Below are positions 44,223 through 51,847 of a stretch of DNA of 64,000 nt, piece after piece. Location: the NCBI RefSeq assembly GCF_014084105.1, contig NZ_CP048289.1:5899922-5963921 (forward strand), read 5' to 3'. The translations under genes were made by a program, and so were the position numbers. How positions within the stretch are numbered: the stretch's first letter is position 1; every line of letters begins with the position of its first letter. The notes under the pieces are model-generated. The model did no database searches. It was not told the DNA's origin and worked only from the letters and a program-made list of their open reading frames with translations. Source of the DNA: Streptacidiphilus sp. P02-A3a. Its GTDB lineage: Bacteria; Actinomycetota; Actinomycetes; Streptomycetales; Streptomycetaceae.

Positions 44223-44944
44223 TCATTCGTGATCTGCCCCTGCGCCAACGACTCGGTGTAGAACCAGCTCCGGCCATCCGGCATGCCCAGCAGGATGACC
44301 GTGGCATTCAACGTGGTCAGCAGCGGTCTGCCGAGAGGGACGACCTGCACGATGACGTTCGGACGCCGCGACATCTCCAGCATATGGCGAAGCTGGTTGA
44401 CCATAACCCGGGCCCCACCTACTTGACGACGGAGGACAGATTCGTCCAGTAGTACGGAAAATCGCAGCGCACCCTCACCGAACATGATTCTCTGGCGGGA
44501 CAACCGAGCCGCCGTCATTTCCTCCACGCGCTTCGGTGGGTGCCCCCAGAGGGTGAACTGTCCACGCGCGTACTCTTCGGTCTGGAGCATGCCGGGCACC
44601 TCAAAGGCGTGCCACGCCTGCAACGTGAGCGCTTTCGCCTCCAACTCGACATAGCGCTGGAACCAGTTGGGGTAGAAGTTGTTCACCTCCCGGGTGACGT
44701 ACTCCAGGTTTCGTTCCAGGATGCCGCCGGTGGCCAGGACCGCGTCGAGGCGAATCGCGATCCGGTCCGTCGGGAACGTCAGGCCGCGCTCCAACTCGCT
44801 GATCACCGACTGGTTGCACGGCACGGCCGCCGCGAGTTGCGTCTGCGTCATCCCCCTCGCACCGCGCCAACGCAGCAGCTCCCGCCCCCACACCGCTGCG
44901 GCGTTGCTCACCGGTTCGTCCTTCTCTGCCTTCCGACGTGGCAT
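43865..44944 (-). CDS. XRE regulator (DUF5753) fused to DUF397
   Basis: This protein has 359 aa from ATG 44944, six bases after GGGAGG. Order: basic head, helix-turn-helix (about 20-75) with Met-Thr-Gln-Thr-Gln-Leu-Ala and Gln-Ser-Val-Ile-Ser-Glu-Leu-Glu-Arg-Gly; DUF5753 (about 90-275) with Pro-Gly-Met-Leu-Gln-Thr-Glu-Glu-Tyr-Ala; DUF397 (about 283-359) with Phe-Lys-Ser-Ser-Tyr-Ser-Gly-Gly. In actinomycetes the XRE-DUF5753 regulator and DUF397 are usually two adjacent genes that act as partners; here they are one polypeptide. It should repress or activate its own locus or the divergent unit at 45231. Confidence 0.85.
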   Translation of the reverse strand: MPRRKAEKDEPVSNAAAVWGRELLRWRGARGMTQTQLAAAVPCNQSVISELERGLTFPTDRIAIRLDAVLATGGILERNLEYVTREVNNFYPNWFQRYVELEAKALTLQAWHAFEVPGMLQTEEYARGQFTLWGHPPKRVEEMTAARLSRQRIMFGEGALRFSVLLDESVLRRQVGGARVMVNQLRHMLEMSRRPNVIVQVVPLGRPLLTTLNATVILLGMPDGRSWFYTESLAQGQITNDRTQVAGFAARYDRVRASALPVQESRDVIRRAIGEVVNVNPTFDLSEINIFKSSYSGGDAGCVGTSRDLLSVGIAPVVDTTLGDRSPVLPFSTAAFASFVAAVKAGDPAFAFGEQYVTP

Positions 44945-45230
44945 GTGCCCTCCCGTGGGACGTTTTATTGCTTGTGGCTGTACCCATACGCCAGGGCTTG
45001 GCCGGTGTGGTGCGACGGCCCGAGACTGATGGGGCATCACACCACAGTGGGCCCCCGTCGGGGTACCGCTACGACGAGGTTTTCCAAGGACCAAGAAAGC
45101 ACAGGAAAACAGTAGGCATCAACCGTTCCCAGATTCGTACAGTTGAACTGAAGAGCCATACCAGCATCCGGGCCGACCGTGCGTCACTTTCAGACGGAAC
45201 GGTTGCGAACCATGCAATCAGCGAGGCGGA
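44945..45230. promoter_or_regulatory. 286-bp divergent promoter region with a long-range inverted repeat
   Basis: This is one of the least GC-rich stretches in the window. CAACCGTTCC (45120-45129) and GGAACGGTTG (45196-45205) are perfect 10-bp arms 66 bases apart, about six to seven helical turns, suggesting two operator sites that a regulator could bridge. No gene is evident. Confidence 0.5.
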
Positions 45231-45482
45231 ATGAGTGACAGACGGGAATCGACGGCCGCCGGGTGGAACCCGAGACTCGGGTCCTTTGCCCGGGACCGCG
45301 CGAAGGGTCGGGTCGGGGTCGTGATGGGGAGGTACGCCGGGCAGGTCTACCTGCGGCCGCCCGGTGGTGGCATCGAGTGGACCGCCTGCCCGGAGGATCT
45401 GGAGCCCGCCGACAGGAGCGACGAACTCAGCTCCCGGGTAAGGGAGTTGAATGCGAACAGCAGTCACGGGCGGCCCTGGTGA
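45231..45482 (+). CDS. small protein divergent from the XRE-DUF397 gene
   Basis: This 83-aa protein starts at ATG 45231, directly after GAGGCGGA. It shows a compact beta-like pattern: Gly-Arg-Val-Gly-Val-Val-Met-Gly-Arg-Tyr-Ala-Gly-Gln-Val-Tyr-Leu-Arg-Pro-Pro-Gly-Gly-Gly-Ile-Glu-Trp, which resembles small actinobacterial proteins often encoded near XRE/DUF397 regulators. Its function is unknown. It is coupled by GTGA overlap to the next gene. Confidence 0.7.
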   Translation: MSDRRESTAAGWNPRLGSFARDRAKGRVGVVMGRYAGQVYLRPPGGGIEWTACPEDLEPADRSDELSSRVRELNANSSHGRPW

Positions 45483-45694
45483 CGGCGGCGGGCAACGGCT
45501 CCCGGCGCACCCGGCGATCCGGTTGCTGCCTTGACGACAGCCACCCGGAGCTGCATTCGCTCTGCTCCGGACGCTTCGGCTACCGGGCCGGTCCGAACTC
45601 CAGCCCCGAGGAATACCTCTGCAATTGCCCGTGCCACGACTCGGCCGCGCCGACGCTGCGCCGCACCGCAGATCCGAAGTGGCGGGAGAAGTAG
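45479..45694 (+). CDS. small Cys-rich protein (71 aa)
   Basis: GTG 45479 overlaps the preceding stop. The protein has six Cys: Gly-Cys-Cys-Leu-Asp-Asp near the start, Leu-Cys-Ser-Gly, and Leu-Cys-Asn-Cys-Pro-Cys-His-Asp, plus several His, enough for one or two small zinc sites. Basic at both ends. No family is recognised; size and ligands fit a zinc-ribbon-like regulator or binding partner. The next gene begins six bases after its stop. Confidence 0.6.
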   Translation: MTAAGNGSRRTRRSGCCLDDSHPELHSLCSGRFGYRAGPNSSPEEYLCNCPCHDSAAPTLRRTADPKWREK

Positions 45695-45700
45695 TTGAAC

Positions 45701-46207
45701 ATGCTTCGTTTCTACACAGAGAGTGCCAGGAAAGTGGAGTTGACAGAGAACCCGCGTGCCCGGTACGCGGCGGCGGTGCGCCGCGCCTGCGACGAGGACG
45801 ACCTACCGCGCATCCGGAGCCTGTTCGCGGAGGCGACAACCGAGATCTTCACGCTGCGCGGGCTGCTGTCGCGTGAGGACGAGATCGCGCTCGGCGTCCG
45901 ACTGGCGCCCAAGTACCAGGCCGGGGCCAGCCTGCTGGTGCTCTCCGGCGAGATCGGCCGCAGTACCCAGTACCTGGCCAAGGTGCTGCGGCTGGCCGGG
46001 GTCACCATCCGGCCCGCGTACCGCCCGATTCGGACCACCTACCCGGTCAACCTCACCGAACTGCGCCGCAGGTACGAGAACGGGGCCTCGGTCTCCAGCC
46101 TGGCCCACCTGATCCACTACTGCCGCGAGAGCACCCGCAAGTTCCTCGTGGCCGCCGGTGCCGATCTGCGCCACCAACCCAGCCGGGGACTGCCCGACCG
46201 CGCCTGA
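45701..46207 (+). CDS. helix-turn-helix-like protein (168 aa)
   Basis: ATG 45701 is chosen, following GGGAGAAG; TTG 45695, right at the preceding stop, is possible. The C-terminal half (about 75-160) has two helix-turn-helix-like segments, one reading Leu-Leu-Val-Leu-Ser-Gly-Glu-Ile-Gly-Arg-Ser-Thr-Gln-Tyr-Leu-Ala and another Leu-Arg-Arg-Arg-Tyr-Glu-Asn-Gly-Ala-Ser-Val-Ser-Ser-Leu-Ala. The N-terminal half is helical and charged. It is the last gene of the three-gene unit divergent from the XRE-DUF397 gene, so a DNA-binding role is plausible. Confidence 0.6.
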   Translation: MLRFYTESARKVELTENPRARYAAAVRRACDEDDLPRIRSLFAEATTEIFTLRGLLSREDEIALGVRLAPKYQAGASLLVLSGEIGRSTQYLAKVLRLAGVTIRPAYRPIRTTYPVNLTELRRRYENGASVSSLAHLIHYCRESTRKFLVAAGADLRHQPSRGLPDRA

Positions 46208-46243
46208 CTCCGGCTTCCGCCGCTGGGCACGGACGCGGAACGA

Positions 46244-46288
46244 GATAGGCAGGAAACCTGCTAATATTAAGCAGGCAGCCTGCCTATC
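46244..46288 (+). promoter_or_regulatory. nested 45-bp palindromic operator before an MFS gene
   Basis: Outer arms GATAGGCAGG (46244-46253) and CCTGCCTATC (46279-46288) and inner arms CCTGCT (46257-46262) and AGCAGG (46270-46275) share one centre (46266). The same bases can be read as two GCAGG-NNN-CCTGC sites, 22 bp (two helical turns) apart. The AT-rich centre holds a TAATAT -10-like hexamer. It lies 64 bases before the exporter start, so a MarR/TetR/PadR-type repressor probably binds here. Confidence 0.75.
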
Positions 46289-46351
46289 TCCGCCGGGACC
46301 TCCGCCGCAGGTCTGCTCAGTCGGTGAGGCCCCGGAGGAAGGAGCCGTGCC

Positions 46352-47785
46352 GTGGCACTCGCTGACCAGACCAGTCTTCCGCGACGGCCCGCCGGTACCG
46401 GCGGCCCCGCAGACGAACCCTTCGGGCCGCGCTTCGTGGCGCCGCTCTACCTGGGGGCCGCGCTCAACCCGGTCAACAGCTCGATCATCGCGACGGCGCT
46501 GGTGTCGATCGCCGCGGCCCTGCACATCGCCGTCGGGGACACCGCGATCCTGATCTCCAGCCTCTACCTCACCAGCGCGCTGGCCCAGCCCGCCGCCGGG
46601 CGGCTGTCCGAGGTGTTCGGGCCCCGGAGGGTCTTCGTCACCGGAATCCTGCTGGTACTCGCGGCCGGGGTGGTCGGCTCGCTGGCGCACTCGCTGGCGG
46701 CGCTGATCGTGGCGCGGGTGCTGATCGGCGCGGGCACCTCGGCCGGGTACCCGTCGGCCATGCTGCTGATACGCCGCCGCGCCGAGCGCGCGGGGCAGGA
46801 CGCCCCACCGCGCCAGGTGCTCGGCGGGCTGGCGATCACCGGGGCCGCGACCGTGGCCGTCGGCCCGGCCATCGGCGGACTGCTGGTCGGCTGGTTCGGC
46901 TGGCAGACCGCGTTCTGGATCAACATCCCGGTCGCGGTGCTGGCCCTGGCGCTGGCACTGGCCGGGATCGCCCCGGACACCGAGCCGGTGCGCGTCGGCT
47001 CGGCGCGCGTCCTGGCCGCCCGGCTCGACCTGCTGGGCATGGCGCTGTTCGGCGGCTCGCTGACCGCGCTGGTCGTCTTCCTCAACGAGCTGCCGCACCT
47101 GGAGTGGGCCGGGCTGGTCGCCGCGCTGGTCCTGGCCGTGGCCCTGGTCGGCTGGGAGCTGCGGGCCTCGAACCCGTTCCTGGACGTCCGGCTGCTCGCC
47201 GGGAACCGGGCGCTGACCCGCACCTACCTGCGCAACGGGCTGACCCTGATGGGGACGTACGTGATCCTCTACGGGCTCACCCAGTGGCTGGAGGTCGCCC
47301 GGGGGCTCTCCGCCTACCAGGCCGGACTGGCGCTGCTGCCGATGGGCGCGCTGACCGCCGTGACCGCGCGGGTGGTGGCCAACCGGACGGGGGTGCGGCT
47401 GCCACTGGTCGCCTGCGGCGCGCTGCTGCTGGTCGGCGCGGTGGCGGTGCTGTTCATCGGGAGCAGCACCCCCATGGCCGTGGTGATCGCGGTGAGCGCG
47501 GTGTTCGGGCTGACCGCGGGCGCAGGGACGGTGGCCAACCAGACCGTCCTCTACCAGGAGGCTCCGGCCGCCACCGTCGCTACCGCCGCCGGGCTGCTGC
47601 GCACCTTCGGCTACATCGGGTCCATCGCCTCGGCCGCGATCACCGGCACCGCCTTCCACACCCGCGTGGACGACGGCGGCTTGCACCGGATCGCGTGGGT
47701 GCTGGTGCCGATCGCCGCGGTCGTCCTGGCGATGACCGTCCTCGACCGGCACCTGGCCGACGCCGGTCAATCACAGACCAACTGA
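46352..47785 (+). CDS. DHA2-type MFS exporter (module 1)
   Basis: This protein has 477 aa from GTG 46352, after GGAGGAAGGAG. It shows about 14 membrane helices, with motif A Ala-Gly-Arg-Leu-Ser-Glu-Val-Phe-Gly-Pro-Arg-Arg and the motif-C-like Gly-Pro-Ala-Ile-Gly-Gly typical of proton-driven drug exporters. It lies immediately downstream of a large palindromic operator and is followed by a hydrolase gene (44-base gap). The layout is that of a regulated resistance unit: repressor, exporter and small-molecule hydrolase. Confidence 0.88.
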   Translation: MALADQTSLPRRPAGTGGPADEPFGPRFVAPLYLGAALNPVNSSIIATALVSIAAALHIAVGDTAILISSLYLTSALAQPAAGRLSEVFGPRRVFVTGILLVLAAGVVGSLAHSLAALIVARVLIGAGTSAGYPSAMLLIRRRAERAGQDAPPRQVLGGLAITGAATVAVGPAIGGLLVGWFGWQTAFWINIPVAVLALALALAGIAPDTEPVRVGSARVLAARLDLLGMALFGGSLTALVVFLNELPHLEWAGLVAALVLAVALVGWELRASNPFLDVRLLAGNRALTRTYLRNGLTLMGTYVILYGLTQWLEVARGLSAYQAGLALLPMGALTAVTARVVANRTGVRLPLVACGALLLVGAVAVLFIGSSTPMAVVIAVSAVFGLTAGAGTVANQTVLYQEAPAATVATAAGLLRTFGYIGSIASAAITGTAFHTRVDDGGLHRIAWVLVPIAAVVLAMTVLDRHLADAGQSQTN

Positions 47786-47829
47786 CGAACAGTCATCTCA
47801 TCAAAGATCAGAGAGAGTTGAGTAGCACC

Positions 47830-48417
47830 ATGACCAGCACCATCGACCCGACCAGCACCGCCCTGTTGCTGATGGACTATCAGCCCGCCGTCCTGGCTGC
47901 CGTTCCCGACCCCGAGGGGGTGCTCGCACGCGCCGCTGAGGCGCTGGCCTGGGCCCGCGCCCACGGTGTGCCGGTCGTCTTCGTGCGCGTCGCGCTGACC
48001 GACGCGGAGGCCGCCGCCGTGCCCGCCCGCAACAAGGCGTTCGCCCAGGTCGCCGCCGCCGGGTACATCGCCGAGGGCACCCCCGGGACGGCGTTCCACG
48101 ACTCGCTGGACATCCAGGAGCACGACCTGACCGTGCGCAAGGTGCGGATCGGCGCCTTCGCCAGCGACACCGACCTACGGGCCGAGCTGCGGGTGCGCGG
48201 CGTGGACACCCTGGTCCTGGCCGGGCTGTCCACCGGCGGCGTGGTGCTGACCACGCTGCGGCAGGCGGCCGACGAGGACTACCGGCTGTTCGTGCTGGCC
48301 GACGCCACCGCCGACCCCGACCCGGAGGTGCACCGGGTGCTGATCGAGAAGGTCTTCCCGCACCAGGCGGACATCATCACCACCGCCGAACTCGGCGCGC
48401 TGAGCACGGCGAGCTGA
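47830..48417 (+). CDS. isochorismatase-like hydrolase lacking the usual Cys (module 1)
   Basis: This protein has 195 aa from ATG 47830. The family core is present: Asp16 in Leu-Leu-Met-Asp-Tyr-Gln and Lys104 in Val-Arg-Lys-Val-Arg-Ile, two members of the Asp-Lys-Cys triad. At the nucleophile site (Gly-Leu-Ser-Thr-Gly-Gly-Val-Val-Leu) no Cys is visible, as in the Cys-less isochorismatases that use water directly. The substrate is unknown. Its 3' end is a 14-bp tandem repeat that includes the stop. It converges with the MarR gene at 48458. Confidence 0.82.
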   Translation: MTSTIDPTSTALLLMDYQPAVLAAVPDPEGVLARAAEALAWARAHGVPVVFVRVALTDAEAAAVPARNKAFAQVAAAGYIAEGTPGTAFHDSLDIQEHDLTVRKVRIGAFASDTDLRAELRVRGVDTLVLAGLSTGGVVLTTLRQAADEDYRLFVLADATADPDPEVHRVLIEKVFPHQADIITTAELGALSTAS

Positions 48418-48440
48418 GCACGGCGAGCTGAGCACGGCCG
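48401..48440. repeat. 14-bp tandem repeat spanning a stop codon
   Basis: TGAGCACGGCGAGC is repeated at 48401-48414 and 48415-48428, with a partial third copy (TGAGCACGGCCG) from 48429. The second copy begins with the TGA stop of the hydrolase gene. Confidence 0.85.
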
Positions 48441-48457
48441 GGAGCCGCTGACGCGGA

Positions 48458-48904
48458 TCAGACTCCGCTGTCGGCGAGTCGGTTCATGATGGCCGCGGCC
48501 CGGTCGAGCGTCACCCGCTCGTCCGGGCCGAGCGTCGTCGAGATCGCGCCCGCCAGCCAGGCCTCCCGGGCCGGCGAGATGCGCGCGACCAGGGCCCGTG
48601 CGGCCCCGGTCGCGCTGAGCAGGGTCCGGCGGCCGTCGTCCGGGTCCTTCTCGGTGGCGATCAGGCCGCCGTCGCGCATCGCCGCGACCGTCTCCGCCAT
48701 CGACTGGCGTCGGACGTGCTCGGCCTGGGCGAGCTCGCTCACGGTCAGCGGACCGTCCTCGATGATCCGGTGCAGCGTGTTCAGGTGCGCCCAGCTCCAC
48801 GGGTGGTCGTCGATCGCGGACTCGGTGCGCAGCCGCGCCCGCAGCCGGGTCATCGCCCGCATCAGCTCGACGGCCGTGCCCTCGGGCGCCGCGGGTTCGC
48901 TCAT
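48458..48904 (-). CDS. MarR-family regulator (module 2 end)
   Basis: This protein has 148 aa from ATG 48904; GTG 48907 and ATG 48943 are possible. The winged helix has Leu-Thr-Val-Ser-Glu-Leu-Ala-Gln-Ala-Glu-His-Val-Arg-Arg-Gln-Ser-Met and the wing Asp-Pro-Asp-Asp-Gly-Arg-Arg, the MarR signature. It is the last gene of the minus-strand unit MarR / exporter-hydrolase / PEBP / MarR. It could control the GATAGGCAGG operator of module 1 or act on its own cluster. Confidence 0.87.
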   Translation of the reverse strand: MSEPAAPEGTAVELMRAMTRLRARLRTESAIDDHPWSWAHLNTLHRIIEDGPLTVSELAQAEHVRRQSMAETVAAMRDGGLIATEKDPDDGRRTLLSATGAARALVARISPAREAWLAGAISTTLGPDERVTLDRAAAIMNRLADSGV

Positions 48905-48952
48905 CACCAGGTCAGCATAGGACAGCGCGCGGCGCTCCCGCACGGAGCGGCG

Positions 48953-49525
48953 TCAGCGTTCGTAGACGCCGGTCAGGCTGGCGCGGGCGAGCACCGGCGA
49001 GGCGACCGTGGGCAGCAGTGCGCGGGGGCGCGCCCGGTCCAGCGGGGTCGCGGTCGGTTCGCTGCCCACCGGGCTTCCCAGGGCGAAGAGCTGGAACACG
49101 TAGCGGTGCGGTCCGTGGCCCTTGATCGGCCCCGGGCCATGGTAGCCGCGGCCGATGGTGGACCGCAGTGCCCGCACCCCGGCGGCGGGCTGCTTCCCGG
49201 CCAGGGCGCCGGGCTCCAGCTGCCCGACCGCCGGGTCGATCAGGGCGAGGCAGTGCACCGCGGGCTTGGCTATCGGGACGTCGATGTCCTCGACGACCAG
49301 GAGCAGCTGGGCGGTGCCGGTGGGCAGTTCGCTCCAGGCCAGGTGCGGGGAGCGGTCGGCGCCCCCGACGTTCCTGGCGCAGTGCTCCAGCGACATGGTG
49401 CCGTCGTGGCTGAAGTCGCGGCTGGTGAGGGCCAGCGTCCCGGGGCCCTGGAGGTTGGGCAGGTTCCAGGCCAGGTGGGTGTCGCCCGCCCGGCGGTTGT
49501 GCAGCAGTCGTCCGAGCAGGCTCAT
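48953..49525 (-). CDS. PEBP-family protein (YbhB/YbcL-like)
   Basis: This 190-aa protein starts at ATG 49525, overlapping the previous stop (ATGA). Phosphatidylethanolamine-binding-protein motifs: Ser-Pro-His-Leu-Ala-Trp, Val-Val-Glu-Asp-Ile-Asp-Val-Pro and His-Arg-Tyr-Val-Phe-Gln-Leu-Phe-Ala-Leu, around the anion-binding pocket. No signal peptide. The bacterial members have no firm function. Coupled translation with an exporter-hydrolase gene suggests handling of the same compound. Confidence 0.87.
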   Translation of the reverse strand: MSLLGRLLHNRRAGDTHLAWNLPNLQGPGTLALTSRDFSHDGTMSLEHCARNVGGADRSPHLAWSELPTGTAQLLLVVEDIDVPIAKPAVHCLALIDPAVGQLEPGALAGKQPAAGVRALRSTIGRGYHGPGPIKGHGPHRYVFQLFALGSPVGSEPTATPLDRARPRALLPTVASPVLARASLTGVYER

Positions 49526-51816
49526 CGGGTGGCCTCGACCGTCTCGATGACCTCGGCGGCGGTGGCGGTCTCGCCCAGCTTGGGGAATATGCGGGAGACG
49601 CTGTGCTGGTGGGAGGCGGGGTCGGGGTCGGCCATGGCGTCGGTGGCCAGCACGACGTGGTAGCCGTGGTCGACGGCGGAGCGCGCGGTCGACTCGACGC
49701 CCGAACTGGTGGAGACCCCGGCGAGCACGACCTGGGTGACGCCCAGGTCCCGCAGCAGGGTGTCCAGCCCGGTGTCGTGGAAGGCGCTGCGGCGGCGCTT
49801 GGTGACCAGGTGGTCGGTCGGCTGCACGTCCAGCTCGTCCACCAGGTCGGCCCAGCCGGGCGGGAAGGCGCCGCGGCCCGCGGACGACCTGGTCTCGCTG
49901 CGGCCGGGCGCGACGCCGGTGACGTTGACCAGGACCACAGGCAGCTGGTGCCGGCGGAACTCGGCGGCCAGCTGCGCCGCCTGCTTGACCACAGCGGTGA
50001 ACTCGGGGCCGCCGTGGGCGGCGAGGATGCCCTTCTGCAGGTCGATCACGACCAGCGCGGACCTGGGGTCGATGGTGGTCAGTGCCATGGTTGCCTCTTG
50101 TCTGGGTGACGGAACGGGGTGGGATTCGGGAGTGGGGTTGGCGCCGCGCAGCAGTGAGGTGACGGCGGCGAGGAAGGCGAGGGTCGCGCCGAAGCCGAAG
50201 ACGATGACCAGGCCCGAGTGGAACGGCCCGGATATCAGGTGCGGGAAGAACTCGCGCCCGGTCAGGGCCTGTTGCTGGGCCGCCGTGAGATGCGCCAGCG
50301 CACCGCTGGGTTGCAGCAGGTGCTGGACCGGGTTGACCCCGAGTTGGGCGGCGAACAGCGACGAGACCGGGGGCAGGCCGCCGACCTGGGCGGCCAGCTG
50401 GGCCGGAACGCCCTGCTGGCGCAGGCCGCTGGTGAGGGTGTGCGGGAGGCTGCTGGCCAGTCCGGCGATCATCAGCGAGAAGAACACGCCGATGGAGACG
50501 GCGGTACCCGAGTTCTGGAAGGTGGCCCGCATGCCGGAGGCGACGCCGCGCAGCTCGCTCGGCACGCTGCCCATGATGGCGGAGGAGTTGGGCGAGGCGA
50601 ACATGCCGCTGGCGATCCCGTTGAGCGCGATCAGCACCGCGAAGATCCAGTAGCCGAAGTCGACCGGCAGCGCCATCAGCCCCAGGAAGCTGGCGCCGAA
50701 CAGCAGCGCCCCGCCGGTGGCCAGGCCCCGGGAACCGATCCGGTCGGACAGGTAGCCGGACACCGGGCCCGCGGCGAGGAAGCCCGCGGTCAGCGGCAGC
50801 ATGAAGATCCCGGCCCACAGCGGCGTGTTGCCGTAGTCGTAGCCGTGCAGCGGCAGCCAGATGCCCTGGAGCCAGATGATCAGGACGAACTGCATGCCGC
50901 CGCGGCCGATCGAGATGGCCAGGCCGGCCAGGTTGCCGAAGGTGAAGGCCCGCAACCGGAAGAGGCTCAGCTGCACCATCGGCGCGGAGACGCTCCGCTC
51001 GATCACGACGAACGCCACGAGCAGTGCCAGCCCGCCCACGATCAGCCCGTCGACCAGCGGGTTGGTCCAGCCCATGGTGTGGCCGCCGTAGGGCTGGAGG
51101 CCGAAGGTCACCCCGACCAGGACCGCGCTCAGGCCGATCGCGAAGGTGACGTTGCCCCACCAGTCGATCCGGCCGCCGCCGCGCTGCCCGGTCTCGCGCA
51201 GCGTGCGGTAGGCCCACAGCGTGAAGAAGACACCGACGGGCACGTTCACCCAGAACACCGCGCGCCAGTCCCAGGCCGCCAGCAGACCGCCCGCGACCAG
51301 GCCGATGAACATCCCGCCGAGCCCGGCCACCTGGTTGATGCCCAGCGCGAAGCCGCGCTGCTCCTTGGGGAAGGCGTCGGTGAGGATCGCGGCGGAGTTG
51401 GCGGTGAGCATCGAGCCGCCGACGGCCTGCGCCACCCGCCAGCCGATCAGCCACATCGCCCCGTGGCCGCCGTCGAAGGGGTCGAAGGAGAGCAGGATCG
51501 AGGCGAAGGTGAACACCGCGAAGCCCGCGTTGTAGATCCGGACCCGGCCGAACATGTCGCCGAGTCGGCCCACGGTGACCACCAGTACCGCCTGGACCAG
51601 GCGGTACCCCATGATCATCCACAGCAGGTAGGCGATGTTGCCCGGGGCCAGCGGGTCCAGGTGGATGCCCCGGAAGATCGCGGGTAGCGCGATCAGCACG
51701 ATCGAGCCGTCCAGCGCGGACATGAAGACCGCGGCGGTGGTGTTCGTCAGCGCGGTCCACTTGTACCGGTCGACGACCGGTGGACGGACGGCGACCGCCT
51801 CGGGCTGATCAGTCAT
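49522..51816 (-). CDS. MFS exporter fused in frame to an isochorismatase-like hydrolase (module 2)
   Basis: One uninterrupted 764-aa frame from ATG 51816 to the TGA at 49522. Residues 1 to about 555 are a 14-helix DHA2-type MFS exporter (Met-Ser-Ala-Leu-Asp-Gly-Ser-Ile-Val and Arg-Leu-Gly-Asp-Met-Phe-Gly-Arg), including a Gln-rich loop near 480-520. A Pro/Ser linker (about 556-576) leads to an isochorismatase fold (577-764) with Asp in Val-Val-Ile-Asp-Leu-Gln and Lys in Val-Thr-Lys-Arg-Arg, but Ser-Thr-Ser-Ser-Gly where a Cys is usual. An internal ATG (50088) after AAGAGG could also make the hydrolase alone. Either a true fusion or a two-gene unit that lost its stop. Confidence 0.82.
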   Translation of the reverse strand: MTDQPEAVAVRPPVVDRYKWTALTNTTAAVFMSALDGSIVLIALPAIFRGIHLDPLAPGNIAYLLWMIMGYRLVQAVLVVTVGRLGDMFGRVRIYNAGFAVFTFASILLSFDPFDGGHGAMWLIGWRVAQAVGGSMLTANSAAILTDAFPKEQRGFALGINQVAGLGGMFIGLVAGGLLAAWDWRAVFWVNVPVGVFFTLWAYRTLRETGQRGGGRIDWWGNVTFAIGLSAVLVGVTFGLQPYGGHTMGWTNPLVDGLIVGGLALLVAFVVIERSVSAPMVQLSLFRLRAFTFGNLAGLAISIGRGGMQFVLIIWLQGIWLPLHGYDYGNTPLWAGIFMLPLTAGFLAAGPVSGYLSDRIGSRGLATGGALLFGASFLGLMALPVDFGYWIFAVLIALNGIASGMFASPNSSAIMGSVPSELRGVASGMRATFQNSGTAVSIGVFFSLMIAGLASSLPHTLTSGLRQQGVPAQLAAQVGGLPPVSSLFAAQLGVNPVQHLLQPSGALAHLTAAQQQALTGREFFPHLISGPFHSGLVIVFGFGATLAFLAAVTSLLRGANPTPESHPVPSPRQEATMALTTIDPRSALVVIDLQKGILAAHGGPEFTAVVKQAAQLAAEFRRHQLPVVLVNVTGVAPGRSETRSSAGRGAFPPGWADLVDELDVQPTDHLVTKRRRSAFHDTGLDTLLRDLGVTQVVLAGVSTSSGVESTARSAVDHGYHVVLATDAMADPDPASHQHSVSRIFPKLGETATAAEVIETVEATR

Positions 51817-51847
51817 CAGCGTCGTTCCTCATGGTTCCCTCTCCGCA

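Noticed and set aside
43187-44452. A 421-codon plus-strand frame that reads through both copies of the tandem duplication as a two-repeat protein.
   Set aside because: Its internal repeat is only the DNA duplication seen on the wrong strand; the minus strand encodes recognised XRE, DUF5753 and DUF397 domains.
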